From Nematopogon swammerdamellus (taxonomy: Eukaryota > Arthropoda > Insecta > Lepidoptera > Adelidae): a DNA stretch of 64,000 nucleotides. The notes under the pieces are model-generated. The model was not told where the DNA came from. It searched no databases and was given only the letters and a program-made list of their open reading frames with translations. How positions within the stretch are numbered: position 1 is the stretch's first letter; each line of letters starts with the position of its first letter. The position numbers were made by a program, and so were the translations under genes. The stretch covers positions 5,674,545 through 5,738,544 of the forward strand of contig OX336336.1 of the NCBI GenBank assembly GCA_946902875.1, read 5' to 3'. Shown piece by piece: positions 10,433 through 23,023 of the stretch.

Positions 10433-10812
10433 TTTTAGGGTTTCGTATCTCAAAAGAGGAAAAATTGAACCCTTATTTATAGGATCACTCTTGTATCTGT
10501 CTGTCTTTCACAGCTTATTTTCTTCAAATCTACTGGAAGAAAGGATGTCACAATCTCGGAAGTATAGCGTAAATGAACGAATTTCGATTTTGGGGGGTCA
10601 ATTTTGGGGACAAATTAGAAAGTGAAAAATTGTTTTTCAAGTGCATCATATGACGTATCAGCGGATAGTGCACGTTATAAGAATATTTTTTAAATTTAGA
10701 AACCTATCTTCGGAGCTACTCAGTATAAAATTTTGGAAAAATAGGTCTCAGTTCTAAGTCCTAATTAAAGAACGCTCTCCACGCGAATTGGACGGGCACT
10801 TGACCGCTTTTT
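10433..10812 (+). mobile_element. Family G repeat
   Basis: Starts TTTTTAGGGTTTCGTATC, continues CTCAAAAGAGGAAAAA, ATAGGATCACTCTTG and TGTCTGTCTT, and ends with a D-like GGACGGGCACTTGACCGC. A relative is at 5815-6053. The following 10813-11147 shows nothing assignable. Confidence 0.7.
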
Positions 10813-11147
10813 CCTTTGTATACTAAATATATAATTAATAAATAAATACATCCGAATAGCGATATTTAGACTTTATAATTTATACCATATTCATGAAATG
10901 TTAGTGGCCAACTGTGGAATTCACTCTAACGGTGGAACTCACCACTCGCATGAATGTATCATCAGATCTCCATTAGACGTACGCATTATTTTATGCTTTC
11001 GTGAGATGTAGAAGGTGTACTTATTGCAGAATGAAATCTCTGCTACTCAACCTTGCACACAAGCAATTAAGTTGTATTCAATAACTGCAGGATTACGCAA
11101 CAACCGGTACAAATAATTATGCATACAATTGAGTTCCGTGTGGAGAA

Positions 11148-11440
11148 AAATATAGCCCCACTGCATCTCTCCCCGTGCATGTCGTAAAAGGCGCCCTTAG
11201 TCGGACTAGGACAAGATGCCGTGCATAAGGGTGACATGCTAGCCACCTCTCACTTAGGCACGGTCCTTCCACCGAAACATGTAGCAGGTGGGTCTTCCTG
11301 CCTTACTTGCTGCTTGATAGTTGTCTTGTCCTAATACTTTGCTAAATATGGTGATAGGTGTTGTGCTGTAATTTACAAGAGTACTTGCAGCACAACACCG
11401 ACTACTCTGCTCAACCCGATTGTCGGGATATGTATGAGTA
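11148..11440 (+). mobile_element. Family C repeat
   Basis: TAGCCCCACTGCATCTCTCC, GTCGTAAAAGGCG, TTGCTGCTTGATAGTTGTC and a self-complementary GTGTTGTGCTG...CAGCACAACACC. It ends near TTGTCGGGATATG. Four other sizable copies are in the window. No ORF. Confidence 0.8.
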
Positions 11441-12101
11441 GAAAATGTTCTTCAAAGTAAGATTCAATTTAAAGTATGATTAAATTTAAAGTACATATGA
11501 TTCAGTTTAAAGTATGATTTATTTTCCGTCAAACTGTACCCACCACAGCCCGGAACAACGGAGTGCCCTATATCGACCGTATTTGCTGAGTCGGCCTATT
11601 TCTGGTTTATGACTGTTGCTAAATGGTTTATTTTAATGAAGTTTATGGAACAGGGAGCAGAGCTATTTCCAGAGAAGTAACAGTTAATGTTCGCTTCCGT
11701 GTTAGCACGGGTTTATTGTTTCCGCCGCTAACGAACCGACACAAAACAATTGTGTTGTAACTTGAAAATATTGTCATTTCACAAATTAGTTTTTTGTAGA
11801 CACTATTTCACCAAATAGGCTTACTATACAACGTAACATACTAACTTAATAATCTACTCCTCGGTTTCCCGTACTAACGTAATCTAAGGAAAAACCTACG
11901 ATTCCGTACAGACATGTAATTGGCCGTTTTTTATTTTGTGGTTTTATTTTGAAATTTGCACTATAATTACACCAAGTTTAACGCTTGTATGTATACGGTT
12001 TTTACAATGGAATAAAAATATTGAGTACTTCGTATCTGTCACGCCATTTATCGGTGACCATTTGAATACCTTTCAGTTCATAATTTTGTAGTTTAAATTT
12101 T
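11441..12101. other. No gene seen
   Basis: AT-rich sequence with short remnants only. TTTGCACTATAATTACACCA at about 11955 repeats a motif from about 10310. Confidence 0.4.
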
Positions 12102-12143
12102 CGTTAAATGATCATTCGATAGATGGCGAATGATCATTTAACG
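12102..12143. repeat. Perfect 17-bp hairpin
   Basis: CGTTAAATGATCATTCG pairs exactly with CGAATGATCATTTAACG across an 8-base loop. Function unknown; perhaps the end of a foldback element. The following 12144-12799 has no recognised feature. Confidence 0.7.
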
Positions 12144-12799
12144 TAATACTAACATTTGCCAGACAGCCGGCACTGATGATTGTGCACGAAAGTCCGACGG
12201 ATGGAAGATGTAAATTACTTTTTCCCATTTTTTTTAAATGTATATGCATGAATGTTTTCGTCACTCAAGCAAAGGAGCCACCCTTACAAAAACCGTGTGA
12301 ATGCATTTTTACTTCTATATACAAGTTTGACTGTAAAAAAATACATCCAGCAATAAGTCCCAACTCGTAAAAGTATACACACCGAAAGTACCTATCAAAC
12401 TCTAACATACAATCTGACACTGCAAAACGCACCAGTTCACAACGCACCGGTGCGGTGATCAGCCTCGCTCCGAGCGGCTTCGACGCGGCCTCTTGATTAC
12501 GTAAAGCTGGCTGCACCGTGCCACCACCCACCACCAACACCAGTCGCGGCCAATGCTTACATAACACGTACATCTCAATACGTAGTGGAAGCGACTTGTC
12601 GAAATGTTACTTATAGGAAGATCCGCAAAGATGAAATTATAAAATTTAAATTCGCGTGACTGTGAGCGTGAAATATCCTGGTGGGGCTGAAGAGCCAACG
12701 CACTCCAGATTATATATAAAAGCGCGCACCTGATACTTCACCTAGCCTCCTCTAAATACTTGCGTATATTGGGCACATCTATAACAGCTCGCCTCTGGA

Positions 12800-12925
12800 C
12801 GACGTTCTACAACCGGATTGTATCTTTCTAAAGCTCGACGTACATTATTTACTGCCACGTACAGTTCCTGGCAGCAAATCATGTGTGTCGAGCTTTAGAA
12901 AGAAACAATCCGAGCTTTAGAAAGA
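12800..12925. mobile_element. Family H foldback
   Basis: GGATTGTATCTTTCTAAAGC (12815) pairs with an inverted copy ending at 12911, giving arms of about 42 bp with a few mismatches. The motif CTTTCTAAAG..CGAC and ATTTACTGCCA recur at 61345-61645. Confidence 0.65.
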
Positions 12926-13272
12926 TACTCACAGCTCGGGCCGCCGATGACGTAGCGCTATGATTTAAACAATCCTAAAACTATCTTAAGAAGTGACGGA
13001 ATGTAACATTCATTCATTTGTGTTCATTCTCGCAGATTAGTCTGAGCCTTTTACTGCTTTCTCTCTCATTCGTCTTCAAATTGCTATATCTCAATTGTAC
13101 ATCTCTCTTTTACTTTGCTGGCTTTGACCATTAGTGATATTTATCCCTAATGGTAAACGCATACGTAACGGTAGACGGAATGTAACAGTGAAAACCGTAT
13201 GTAAATCGATAAAGTTATTCTCGAGTTATACGAGTTTATACGGATATTTTTTTATTGATAGCGCGACATATG

Positions 13273-13388
13273 GCTGTACTGACGTGGCACCAAGTTCATC
13301 CGGTGTTATGGGCTGACATCACGGATGTTGTAGGTGATGAAGCCAACCGTGTCAGGATCAATAAAAAAAAAAAAAAAAAAAAAAAAAT
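13273..13388 (+). mobile_element. SINE family A tail fragment
   Basis: Starts TGTACTGACGTGGCACC and ends with a poly-A of more than 20 bases after GTGTCAGGATCAAT. Confidence 0.8.
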
Positions 13389-13394
13389 ATGGCG

Positions 13395-13485
13395 CCGAGC
13401 CACCCATAAAGTGTCTAACGACGCCCATGGACATTCGGTCGTACGCGGGGGTAGCGAATGCCATGCCGGCCTGACAGGATATACA
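13395..13485 (-). pseudogene. LINE ORF2 C-terminal relic
   Basis: The inverted reading encodes GMAFATPA-type or, in the coding frame, HGIRYPRVRPNVHGRR then stop. This matches the C-terminal end seen at 24838-24990 and 35225-35420. Confidence 0.6.
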
Positions 13486-13547
13486 TATATTGACGTACGT
13501 TACACTCCCGCGCCGCGGGTCGCCCTAAGCTATATTCATTATAACAT

Positions 13548-13670
13548 TGTCGCACTGAACGAAGGTAGGTGAAAACGACTATGAAGATCGATCGTGCTTT
13601 TCCTTCAGTTCAGTGTAGCCGGCACGACCAAAGGAAAGTACTGCCGTGGCACCTAGACATCAAGGTTGCC
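13548..13670 (+). mobile_element. SINE family A fragment
   Basis: Middle part of the SINE (CGCACTGAACGAAGG, CAGTTCAGTGTAGCCGGCAC), diverged, without head or tail. Confidence 0.7.
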
Positions 13671-13796
13671 AGTTTGTAAAAAGTTCACAAAAGACGAGTT
13701 TAATGCCTTGCGGCATTCTTTACAAACTAACCTTTGGCATGTGGGAAGTGCGTGGGGGCGGAAATATTCATATTAGTTCAAATTCATGATTAGTTA

Positions 13797-14085
13797 AAAT
13801 GCTTCATACTGTTTTCGGTATATGGCGCGCATACACTTTTTAGTTTCCTGTATGGGGACCCCGTGAAATTTTTACTTTTTCTTATTTTTGTTATTTGTTT
13901 TTATATCGGCCATTATAACAAATATTCTGTGAAAATTTCAACGGGCTATCTATTACGGTTCGAGAGATACAGCCCTCGGACAGACAGACGGACAGACAGA
14001 TAGACAGTCAGGCAGACAGACAGACAGACGGCGGCGTAGGCTTAGTAATAGGGGCCCGTATGACGGATGCGGAACCCTATAACAC
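13797..14085 (-). mobile_element. Family D repeat
   Basis: Inverted D: from the GCGCGCATACACTTTTTAG interior through (GACA)n to GGCGTAGGCTTAGTAATAGG and the GGAACCCTA end. Confidence 0.8.
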
Positions 14086-15374
14086 AACGATCTAATTTAC
14101 ATAAATAAATCGGCTGCGTTCTTATTTTAAAATTACGTCCAATAACACTCGTGTAACGGTGTCAATAGTTCGATCCATTTTTCTAACATATTTTATATCG
14201 TAAATTCGTATATATTCAGGATTCAAATCTAGACTATCAAACTATCTTACGTCAGCAAATTATCTAGAACATTCGCTCAACCGCTTTTTGTTCACAATAG
14301 GTTATGAAACTCTGATGAGGCGAGATGACCCGATACCGCCGCCGTCATGTTTTGACAACTAGAAAGGAACGAAGATGGAGTCTTGCCGCGCTGTGTTTAG
14401 CCAAATTGAAATACTATCAAGATTGTGTTTAAAATTATGAGAAAATGTAGCGAAATGAGTACAAGACTGCTTCTGGCTTATACTTAAAACATAAATATGT
14501 TTATCTCGCTAATGTGATGTCAGTTACTTTATTCTCATTGATTATATTAATATGACGAATCACAATGAAATTGTGTCAATGTCCTCAACATAAAAATTTT
14601 GCTTGACATGTTTCAAAAATTATTTTGCAAGAAACAACAAATTTCGTCATTATTATGTGGTAACATTGATAATATTGACATAGTTAAATTAAAATTTATT
14701 GTTCAAAATAAATGGTTCCAAAAGGCGGATTTACAGCCTATAGAGGTTTTTTTTGGAGCAATCATGCCTGGGATTGTGGGTAAGGTAAAAAGAAAAGTAG
14801 CTGATTAGTACGAAATTTCTTATGAAAAATTTATTGTATATTAAAAATAATATTTTAATTACTTATATTCAACATGCAAATAAATATATTAATTAGATAC
14901 ATACTATTGGGGGAAAATATATGAGCAGAGAGAGTGCTCCAAAGTTTACCGGTTACCGCATCCGTGATTAAGTCCAGCTTAAGGGCAATAAGTCCAGAAC
15001 AATTGACTGAAGACGTTTCTAAAACCAAACAATCAACAAAACAATATATATGTTTAATTCTTCTTAGAAAAGTACTCGGTAATTCAAACTTCATTTGCCA
15101 AATTAACGCCGAGGTGTAAAGACTGGAAATAGAAATAGCCGACGCCTCCGCCGCGGCGCGCCGCGCTAGCGGCGTCGGTCTATGTAACTCTTTCCTAACA
15201 TTGCACGCATCTTATCGCTCAATGCAAACGTCAATTATCGCGCACTTTGTCAATTTTAAGATTCCGTATTGCTAAAAGCGAAGTCCCGATTTAATAATAA
15301 AACAGTAAAGAGAATTCAAGTCCCCTTCCCCATATATAATTGATCTTACCAATCTAAGAAATTACAAAATTCTA
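14086..15374. other. No host gene; one LINE relic
   Basis: Mostly AT-rich. At 14880-15000 the minus strand reads KLWSTLSAHIFSPNS, a decayed version of the LINE C-terminal motif (LWNALPAHLFSPKYS). At 15133-15182 there is a GC-rich inverted repeat (CCGACGCC...GGCGTCGG). Confidence 0.5.
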
Positions 15375-15642
15375 AAAAAAAAACCGGCCAAGTGCGAGTC
15401 TAACACGCGCACCGAGGTTTCCGCACCACAAAAAAAAAACGTTGTAAAAACACGTTTCTTGTATGGGGACACTCTTTAATTTTTCGAGTGTATGTTTCTG
15501 TTTTTTATTATTTGTTATATCCGCCATAATAACACATATGATGTGAAAATATCAACCGGCTAGCTATTGCGGTTCTAAAGATGCAGCCCATCGGACGGAC
15601 GGACGGACGGACAGACGGCGTAGGCTAATAGGTTTCCGTACC
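15375..15642 (-). mobile_element. Family D repeat, diverged
   Basis: Opens ACCGGCCAAGTGCGAGTC and runs through (GGAC)n and GGCGTAGGCTAATAGG to TTTCCGTACC. Confidence 0.8.
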
Positions 15643-17614
15643 CCCGAGTACAAATTATAGAATACAGTAAAATTATAACTTAGTTTCTTTTTCTGTAACC
15701 TCCTGCCTACTCGACAATGTAAAACGGAACCATCATCGCATGCACCACGTTCACGCTTGACCATTTTTTGTTTTGTTTTGTTTTGCATATTCGCGAGGTT
15801 GCAAGAGCGAGTGTTAATAAATTAATTCTATACAATATTTCTGCGGCGGCCGCTCGGCCGGTGCGTCCCAAATAAACGTTAAGACTTTTACATAACTGAT
15901 CGCCGCCGGTTACGTGGGCGCACTCTACCTACAGTATATACATATAATATATATATACATAGTCTCTAGCGACGGGCCGGTACTGGCGAGCAAGTAGCAC
16001 ATTCCTACACTCTAGGATGAAGCTGTTGGTTACTGTTGGCTGTTGATGTTTTTAGAGAAAGAAACAATTATGTTGTTTTGGTTTGTAAAGGTTTTTCAGT
16101 ATTATAGGCGCTAGTGCGATTAAAAAAAATACTGATTAAGGAAGAAATCACTTAAAGTGATAAGTCCGCCTTTGCACGCTACTTTTCTCTTGTTTTTGTG
16201 CGAATTATTGTTAACTTCTATTGCTCTTCTGTATGTTATCTTCTGTCTTCTGTATCTCTGTGTTTTTGTGTGCAATAAAGCATTTCTATTCTATTCTGAT
16301 TAAAAGAGTTTTCAATGAAAATTCTACAAAGCGAAGTGTTTTGGATACCTATATGTATTCCTGAATGGCAAAGGCTATTAATTAATTAATTTTAATGTTA
16401 ATTTTGTCTTTATTTTGTATGCTTTAGTGGTTTAGTTTTGCATGAGCACTGTTTCGCATCCTTATCGAAAATGATGTTTATCGTGGCAAAGGCCAGGAAG
16501 AAATAATTTTATTATAGTTAATACTTAAAACACAGTTAGATATGCGTTTTTATTGTGTCGTAATAAATTAATTTACTGTTTTATTTAGGTCATGCTCGAA
16601 CTAAGATGAAATTATGTTTATACTACTTGAGAGCAAGGTATTTTTGATGAAATTAAAATTAAATTAAATTAATTAAGTTGGAAAGAAAAGTCGGAAAAAA
16701 ATTGACAGTTCAACTCTAAAAGAAACTAATAAGCGAATTCCATCTTACATTCTTAGTTCTGTGTAACACGTTCGTGTGTTGTTGATTTTTCGCCAATTGA
16801 AAGTTCATTTAGCAAAGCTGCCTCAGAATAGATGACCTTTGAAAGTAATCATGTTTCCATATACGAGGTGTTGTGATGCCGCACTTAGGTGACAAGAGCA
16901 GTTCCGTTTGCTCTTACTTTTTGATTTTATGTAAGTTATAATTGAAACAGACATTTTGTTGATCTACAGTGGCACCACCTGATGTGGCCACAAAGCGGCT
17001 ATTTCATGTTTCATGTATTATACCTATCTATATATAATTAAAAATTTCATGCTGTTCGTTGGTAAGCGCATAATTTGAGAACGGCTGAACCGATTTTTTT
17101 TTTATGTCATCATAGTCCGAATAAGGTTTTTAGTGAGCTTGAGCAGTTAATAAAAAGTCACTTCACTTATTTTGTAAATTTTAATTCAGCTCTGTTTCAA
17201 TTTGTGCATTGATCCAAATAGGCAGTTCAAGGGAATTTGGGCAAGCGGTGAGTAATTCTATTTGTAGATAATTGTTATCTTCGAACTCAGCTGAGCATCA
17301 AACAAAATTGAATCAAAAAAGGTATTGAACCAGATTTGGCAATGCCAAAGTTATTGCTAAAATCATCCAAGTTTGTGCCTTCTGCACATCAGACAAGGTA
17401 CAAATAACAATTGATGCATAATCATGCGGAAAGCTCACTTTAGAAAGCTCATTTGCAGGTGTATTCAATTAAACTTTGACCATGATTTGACATTGCATCA
17501 TCAGCAAAACGTCCCGCTGCTAGCTGCTCTGTTGCATAGCATTCTGAATGTATTTTGTTATTATTGTAATGTTTCATTGTGGCCCGCTTCTTTCAACTGA
17601 GAGTCAAGTGCGAA
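15643..17614. other. No host gene; LINE 3' ends
   Basis: At 16130-16305 lies a LINE 3'-UTR-like segment (AAGTGATAAGTCCGCCTTTG, GTGCAATAAAGCATTTC) like those near 23700 and 34940. A GAACGGCTGAACCGATTTTT repeat fragment is at about 17030-17150. The remainder is AT-rich without assignable features. Confidence 0.5.
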
Positions 17615-18041
17615 TTTTTAGGGTTCCGTATCCGGTACGGGACCCTATTACTAAGCCTACGCCGTCTGTCTGTCTGTCTGTCCGTCCGTCCGTCCGTCTG
17701 TCTGTCCGTCCGTCCGAGGGCTGTATCTCTTGAACCGTAATAGGTAGCCCGTTGAAATTTTCACAGAATATGTGTTATTATGGCCGATATAACAACAAAT
17801 AATAAAAATAACAAAAAGTAAAAAATTCACGGGGTTCCCATAAAAGAAACCATAAAGTGTACGCGCGCGCGCCATCTACCGAATAGATTATGAAGAATTT
17901 TAACTAATCATGACATTTAACTAATACGAAGCATTTCATAACACGCCATCTAGATGGCGTGAGTGGCGCTAGCCATGACATGGCGATACGGAACCCTCGG
18001 TGCGCGAGTTCGACTCGCACGGAATACGGAACTCTAAAAAA
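17615..18041 (+). mobile_element. Family D repeat, full length with both ends
   Basis: This is the most complete D copy. Its ends TTTTTAGGGTTCCGTAT and ATACGGAACTCTAAAAA are inverted repeats of each other. Between them are ACTAAGCCTACGCCGTCTG, a (GTCT/GTCC)n run, GAACCGTAATAGGTAGCCCG and GGTGCGCGAGTTCGACTCGC. No transposase is encoded, so D behaves like a non-autonomous element. Confidence 0.85.
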
Positions 18042-18085
18042 CCATACTTTATTTATGGTAACAAGTTTCTATAAATATATTAATA

Positions 18086-20385
18086 ACTAGCTGAGCCCGC
18101 GGCTCCGCTCGCGTGAAATTCGTATTCCAAAGAAGAATGTAACTAACTAAGGGCGAGGCCGAAGGCCGAGCTGCGTTCAGGTAATCGATAAACCTTCTTA
18201 AAGAAAGTAACTAACTAAGGGCGAGGCCGAAGGCCGAGCTGCTTTCAGGTAAACGATAAACCTTTCTCAAATAAAGGAAGTAAGTAAGGGCGAGGCCGAA
18301 GGCCGAGCTGCGTTCAGGAAGACGATAAACCTTCTGGATGAAAGGAAGGAACTAAGTGCGAGGCCGAAGGCCGAGCTTCGTTCAGGTAAACCAAAAACCC
18401 TCTTGCGCCTTCGGGCCTCGCCCTTAAAGACTTCCTTTCTTCGATAGAATATAATATCGTTTACTCAATCTATTTATTTCATAAAAATAAAAAAGTAATA
18501 TTAATAACTAAATAATTAACCTAACCTAACCTAACAAACATTAAAATAACTATCAAAACGGGCATTTTCAAATGTTCTTAGAGCACTTGCGGCATTACCC
18601 CGCTGGATGGCAAGGCTTACCCTTTGAATGAAGTACATAAGCCCTTGATGGCGGGACACCAGTTGCGTCAACCAGCTCAAGCCTCTTTTGGCTTCACTGC
18701 TCCACGGACCGAGGGTTTCAACCGCAAACGCAACAAATTCGAAATCTTGAATTATATGTCTATATTTGCTGCGTTTGAGGCTCTCCGCCCCAGCCTCGGC
18801 CGCGCCAGCCGCTCTTGAAGATGTCCTAACGTGACTTGGAGCCAATGTGAGAACAAAAGTGGCGTCCCACATCAAAGAACTACCCTTAGTCCATGGCACT
18901 AAGGTGATAGCATCGGGCCTCTTGCCATCCAGCCGGGAATAACCGCGAGGTTCTAGGATGCACGGTATATTTGCCGTTAGAAGCGTGTACTTTATAATAA
19001 AATTTAAATTAAATTAACTCAATCTTAATATTAATTAACTTTATTCGAGATGGTTTAGCTTCTTCCTGAACGCAGCTCGGCCTTCGGCCTCGCCCTTAGT
19101 TACTTGCTTTCTTCGAGATGGTTTATCATTTGTCAGAACGTAGCTCGGCCTTCGGCCTAGCCTTAGTTGCTTACTTTCTTCAAGATGGTTTAGCTTCTTC
19201 CTGAACGCAGCTCGGCCTTCGGCCTCGCCCTTAGTTACTTGCTTTCTTCGAGATGGGTTTTCAATTATCCGAACGTAGCTCGGCCTTCGGCCTCGCCTTA
19301 GTTACTTACTTTTTTCAAGATGGTTTAGCTTCTTCCTGAACGCAGCTCGGCCTGCGGCCTCGCCCATAGTTACTTACTTTCTTCGAGAAGGTTTATGGTC
19401 TTCCAGAATAGAGCTCGGCCTTCGGCCTCGCCCTTAGTTACTTACTTTCTTCAAGAATGTTTTTCTTCTTCCTGAACTCAGCTCCGCCTTCCGCCTCGCC
19501 CTTAGTTACTTTCATCGAGAAAGAATATCGTTTACGTGAGCGCAGATCCGCCTTCGGGCCCGCCTTTAGTTACTTACTTTCTTTTTTTAAATACGAATTT
19601 CACGCGAGCGAAGCCGCGGGCAACAGATATATAAATTTTATTGCACCAATGACAGCGACATAACTTCGACTTTCAATTATTATTTTTATTTATCAAACAA
19701 TTTGTCACCGGCCAGCTCACGTCGAGATGACAGTTCTCCGTTGTCAACATGACATTTAAAATTGTTTTTTACCTTTACTTTGGATTACGTGATTTTTATT
19801 ATATTTTTTAATTATTATTTTCATCCGGGATATACACGGTCACTATAAAAAGTTTCGTCAAATTCCGTTCAGTGGTTTTTGCGAGATGCGCGTACAAATA
19901 GACATTTTTGCATTTACGATTTTATGATATGTATAGAAAGAATAGATATGTATAGACTATTGTGTTCAAGTTATAAAAAATAAGAACTGTCATTTTCGTT
20001 GTATCTACTTATTTTTAAATATCGAATGAATATTTTATTAAAACTGTATTTGCTGCCAGTTCTCAAGATATGATTATGTACTTTGGACTACGTGATTTTA
20101 AACGCGCAATAATGTTTATAATTGTAATTTTTTTTTATTTTTGTTATTTTTTTTTACGTATTATGTTAACCCGGCATATAAACTGCCACTATACAAAGTT
20201 TCGTCTAATTCCGTTCAGTGGTTTTTGCGTGATGCGCGTACAGACAAACAAACAAACAAACAAAAATTTTAAAAACTGTTCTAAAATGTTCAGTATCTCA
20301 TTTTAAGCCACCCTGGTTAGTTTTTTTCCGAATACATTCAATGTACAGACTTTCTTACCTCTACGATTTTATTATATGTATAGAT
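18086..20385. repeat. 2.3-kb foldback repeat, copy 2
   Basis: Second copy of 6612-8911 in the same orientation. The flanks differ: left TATTAATA before ACTAGC, right CACTACAG after TAGAT. No clear target-site duplication is visible. Near-perfect identity means a very recent duplication, gene conversion or an assembly artefact. Confidence 0.9.
18531..18986 (-). CDS. Retroelement-associated C-terminal domain ORF, copy 2
   Basis: Its translated protein is identical to the copy at 7057-7512 over the 122 residues compared, with the same RLDGKRPD, LVPWTKG, WDAT, VETLGPW and LAIQRGNAA motifs and the same stop. It has no attached reverse transcriptase and no obvious promoter. Either it is a passenger in the 2.3-kb repeat, or it is a small protein encoded by that element. 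I favour passenger. Confidence 0.6.
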   Translation of the reverse strand, partial: TLLTANIPCILEPRGYSRLDGKRPDAITLVPWTKGSSLMWDATFVLTLAPSHVRTSSRAAGAAEAGAESLKRSKYRHIIQDFEFVAFAVETLGPWSSEAKRGLSWLTQLVSRHQGLMYFIQRVSLAIQRGNAASALRTFENARFDSYFNVC

Positions 20386-21756
20386 CACTACAGTTTCTCC
20401 ACCTACATCAACGAATGTCTAAAAAATAAAGGTTATGTGCTTTCGTAACAGCGCGCAGCGGCAGAACCGCAACTAATGATCTTGCCGTCGCGGGCGCGGA
20501 CTCGCGGGCTCACGTCTGGTAGAAAGTAAAAGCCTTTTGATGACGCGTGGAAGCCTCTCACTGTGACGGAAGACGCGGAGTCATGGGATATTAGTTAGAC
20601 ACTCGTATGTAATAGAAATGAACAATGATCACTAATGCATGTTGCAAGATTTTCAAAGTGGCGATGTTTGATGGTCAACTGTTAGATAGATAGATAAATA
20701 GATTAAGAGTCTGACTACTGTTTCTCCCACTAACAAATTTTGACAATTGGATACACTTGCGTCATTAGATTTTTAATATGACTTATTACATTTCTTTGTA
20801 ATAAACGTAAACTAATTGCTTTTTATTTGACTTGATACATGAAGTATCAAAATGGACGATGGCACTATACACCAGATATAGGTAATTTTTAAATAGGCAG
20901 TGTGGTCAGACTCTTGAGTATTCATGTTTATGCTGTAAATATTAATGTTCTTGTGAGCGGTAGTATGGGTTAATTATTTGTAAGTTACTATAATACAATA
21001 CTTATAAGTTACTAACAAAACATTGTGACTTGCGTAGTTTATTTGTCAGTTATTCTTCGCATTGAATTTAGAACTGGCGGAATTTTCGACATATCCAAGC
21101 GTAGGTTACCTACCTATGGATGAAATTATACAATAAACAATAAACATAGAAAATGCTTTATTCCTCCAATAACATTCAACAATAATATAGTACATTAGAA
21201 AATTTACATAAGGTGCAAGGGCGGACTTATCCCTTGCAGAGATTTCTTACAGTCAAGCTTTGGATGTTTGAGATTCGATTAATATAGTGGAATGTAAGTA
21301 GGTAGCAAAAGAGTTGAGCGTGAGAATTGGAGATAAAATAATAATAAGAATAATTATTAATAATACATGTAAGTACATGCTAGTTAAATAAAATCCATAC
21401 TTGTGTGTGTAACTGTTATTTGTTAAGTGTTAATTAAAGTATTCAGGCGCATTTTCCAGTTCACTTAATTAAAGCATAGATAAAAATATAATTACTGGCT
21501 TTGTTAGAATGAATATTTCTATCAAAATCCCACAGAATAGCGATCGACGGTCGCATACATCCATTAGGCCGCCGCGCCCCTGATAGAGCGCGCGGGACGA
21601 CTTCCATACTGTGTAAAAATCCAAGATTTTTTAATTATGTGTACTAAAACAAAATTATTTAAAATAATCTGTTATCGTATCTTAATTTATTTATCAGTCA
21701 CTCACGATCGGAACTCAATTACGAAATAGATATCATCTTCATTTGTAATTATACAT
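20386..21756. other. No gene seen
   Basis: 20440-20620 is GC-richer unique DNA of possible regulatory nature. 21160-21270 is an inverted LINE 3'-UTR-like piece (GGGCGGACTTATCCCTTGC). The rest is AT-rich. Confidence 0.4.
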
Positions 21757-22010
21757 ACATATATACCACACGCTGTATCCGGGGTAAGCAGAGTAGTCGG
21801 CGTTGTGCTGCAAGTACTCTTGCAAATTACAGCACAACACCAACCACCACGTTTAGCAAAGTATTAGGACATGACAATTATTAAGCAGCGAGTAAGGTAC
21901 GAAGACCCACCTGCTGCACGACTCTTTGGAAGGCGCCAAGGTGGATGCCTTATCCCTTAGTCGCCTTTTTCGAGATGCGCGGGGAGAGATGCAGTGGGGT
22001 TATTCTACGT
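21757..22010 (-). mobile_element. Family C repeat
   Basis: Opens ACCACACGCTGTATCCGGG and includes GTAAGCAGAGTAGTCGG. It ends in GGGGAGAGATGCAGTGGGG. Nearly full length. Downstream, 22140-22260 holds CTACGGCGCGCTACGAGC-type short repeats. Confidence 0.8.
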
Positions 22011-22530
22011 ACTCATTTGTAAATATATGAACAAATATTTTCATAACAAGAATATAGTGACAATATTACAAAATGACCGTTAAAATAGTTATTAAATAAC
22101 ACCTTCAATTAATTACAAAAGCATTTAATTCTTTATCTGCTACGAGCAATATGGAAGGTGCGTAGCATCCACTCGCCATGTTCGTAGAGCTGCTACGGCG
22201 CGCTACGAGCTTCGTAGCGCTGCGCTACGGGACGCATACTTCCCATAGCGCTGCGTTTATATTTTTTCGCGGGAATTGCAACATGTGGCATCGTTCCACT
22301 CTTGCGCGTGTCATTTGTTTTCTCCAAGGTTTCACCAGCTAGATAACAAGTGGAACGAAAGACCTCGATAATGGATGCGTACTACATACTCCTTACGTGA
22401 TATGTACTTGTAGAAACACACTACACATTTGATTTTCGGAAGTTGCATTTTAACTACTATCTGTTTACTTTGTGTCGCGTTTGTGTTAAACCGATAGGTG
22501 GCGTCTGGTCGTTGGTACCATCTATCTGTC

Positions 22531-22745
22531 ACTCAGTTCGTATTTTTAATCCCCGACGCAAAAAGAGGGGTGTTATAAGTTTAACCTGTGTGTGTGTGTG
22601 TGTGTGTGTGTATGGGTGGTCTGTTTGTGGCATCGTAGCTCCCAAACGGATGGACCGATTTGGATGCGGTTTTCTTTTTCATTAGAAAGCTGGTTTAATC
22701 GGGATGGTTCTTAGCTATATTTGTAAAGTAATCAAGTAATTCAGC
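22531..22745 (+). mobile_element. Family E repeat with (GT)n
   Basis: TTTAATCCCCGACGCAAAAA, then GAGGGGTGTTATAAGTTTAA, a (GT)n microsatellite, and CGGATGGACCGATTTGGATG. This is a common lepidopteran repeat pattern. Confidence 0.65.
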
Positions 22746-22810
22746 AATAAAAAAATTCATTATCTTAAAAAGTTGACGGATTTGTTTGAAAAAAAAAACT
22801 TGAAATAAAA

Positions 22811-23023
22811 GTTCAATTACAATTAAAAAAAAACCCGACCCTTAAAAAGTCAAAAATAATTTCCGTTTACTTACTTAAAAGAGTCGGGGGACCGCTAAGT
22901 AAATAAAATATAAAAACTCAGAGCTGCGCGGGTATTTACTTAGCGGTCCTCCGACTCCTTTAAGTAAACGGTAATAATTTTTTACTTTTAAGCGTCGGGG
23001 TTTTTTTAATTTGTAATTTAAAT
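22811..23023. mobile_element. Foldback element with about 95-bp arms
   Basis: Left arm 22811-22905 and right arm 22932-23023 are inverted copies (CCGTTTACTTACTTAAAAGA, GTCGGGGGACCGCTAAGTAA) around a loop of about 26 bases. Its right edge abuts, and slightly overlaps, the end of a small ORF. Confidence 0.8.

Noticed and set aside
22585..22612. (GT)n run as a regulatory element
   Set aside because: It is the ordinary microsatellite of the family E repeat.
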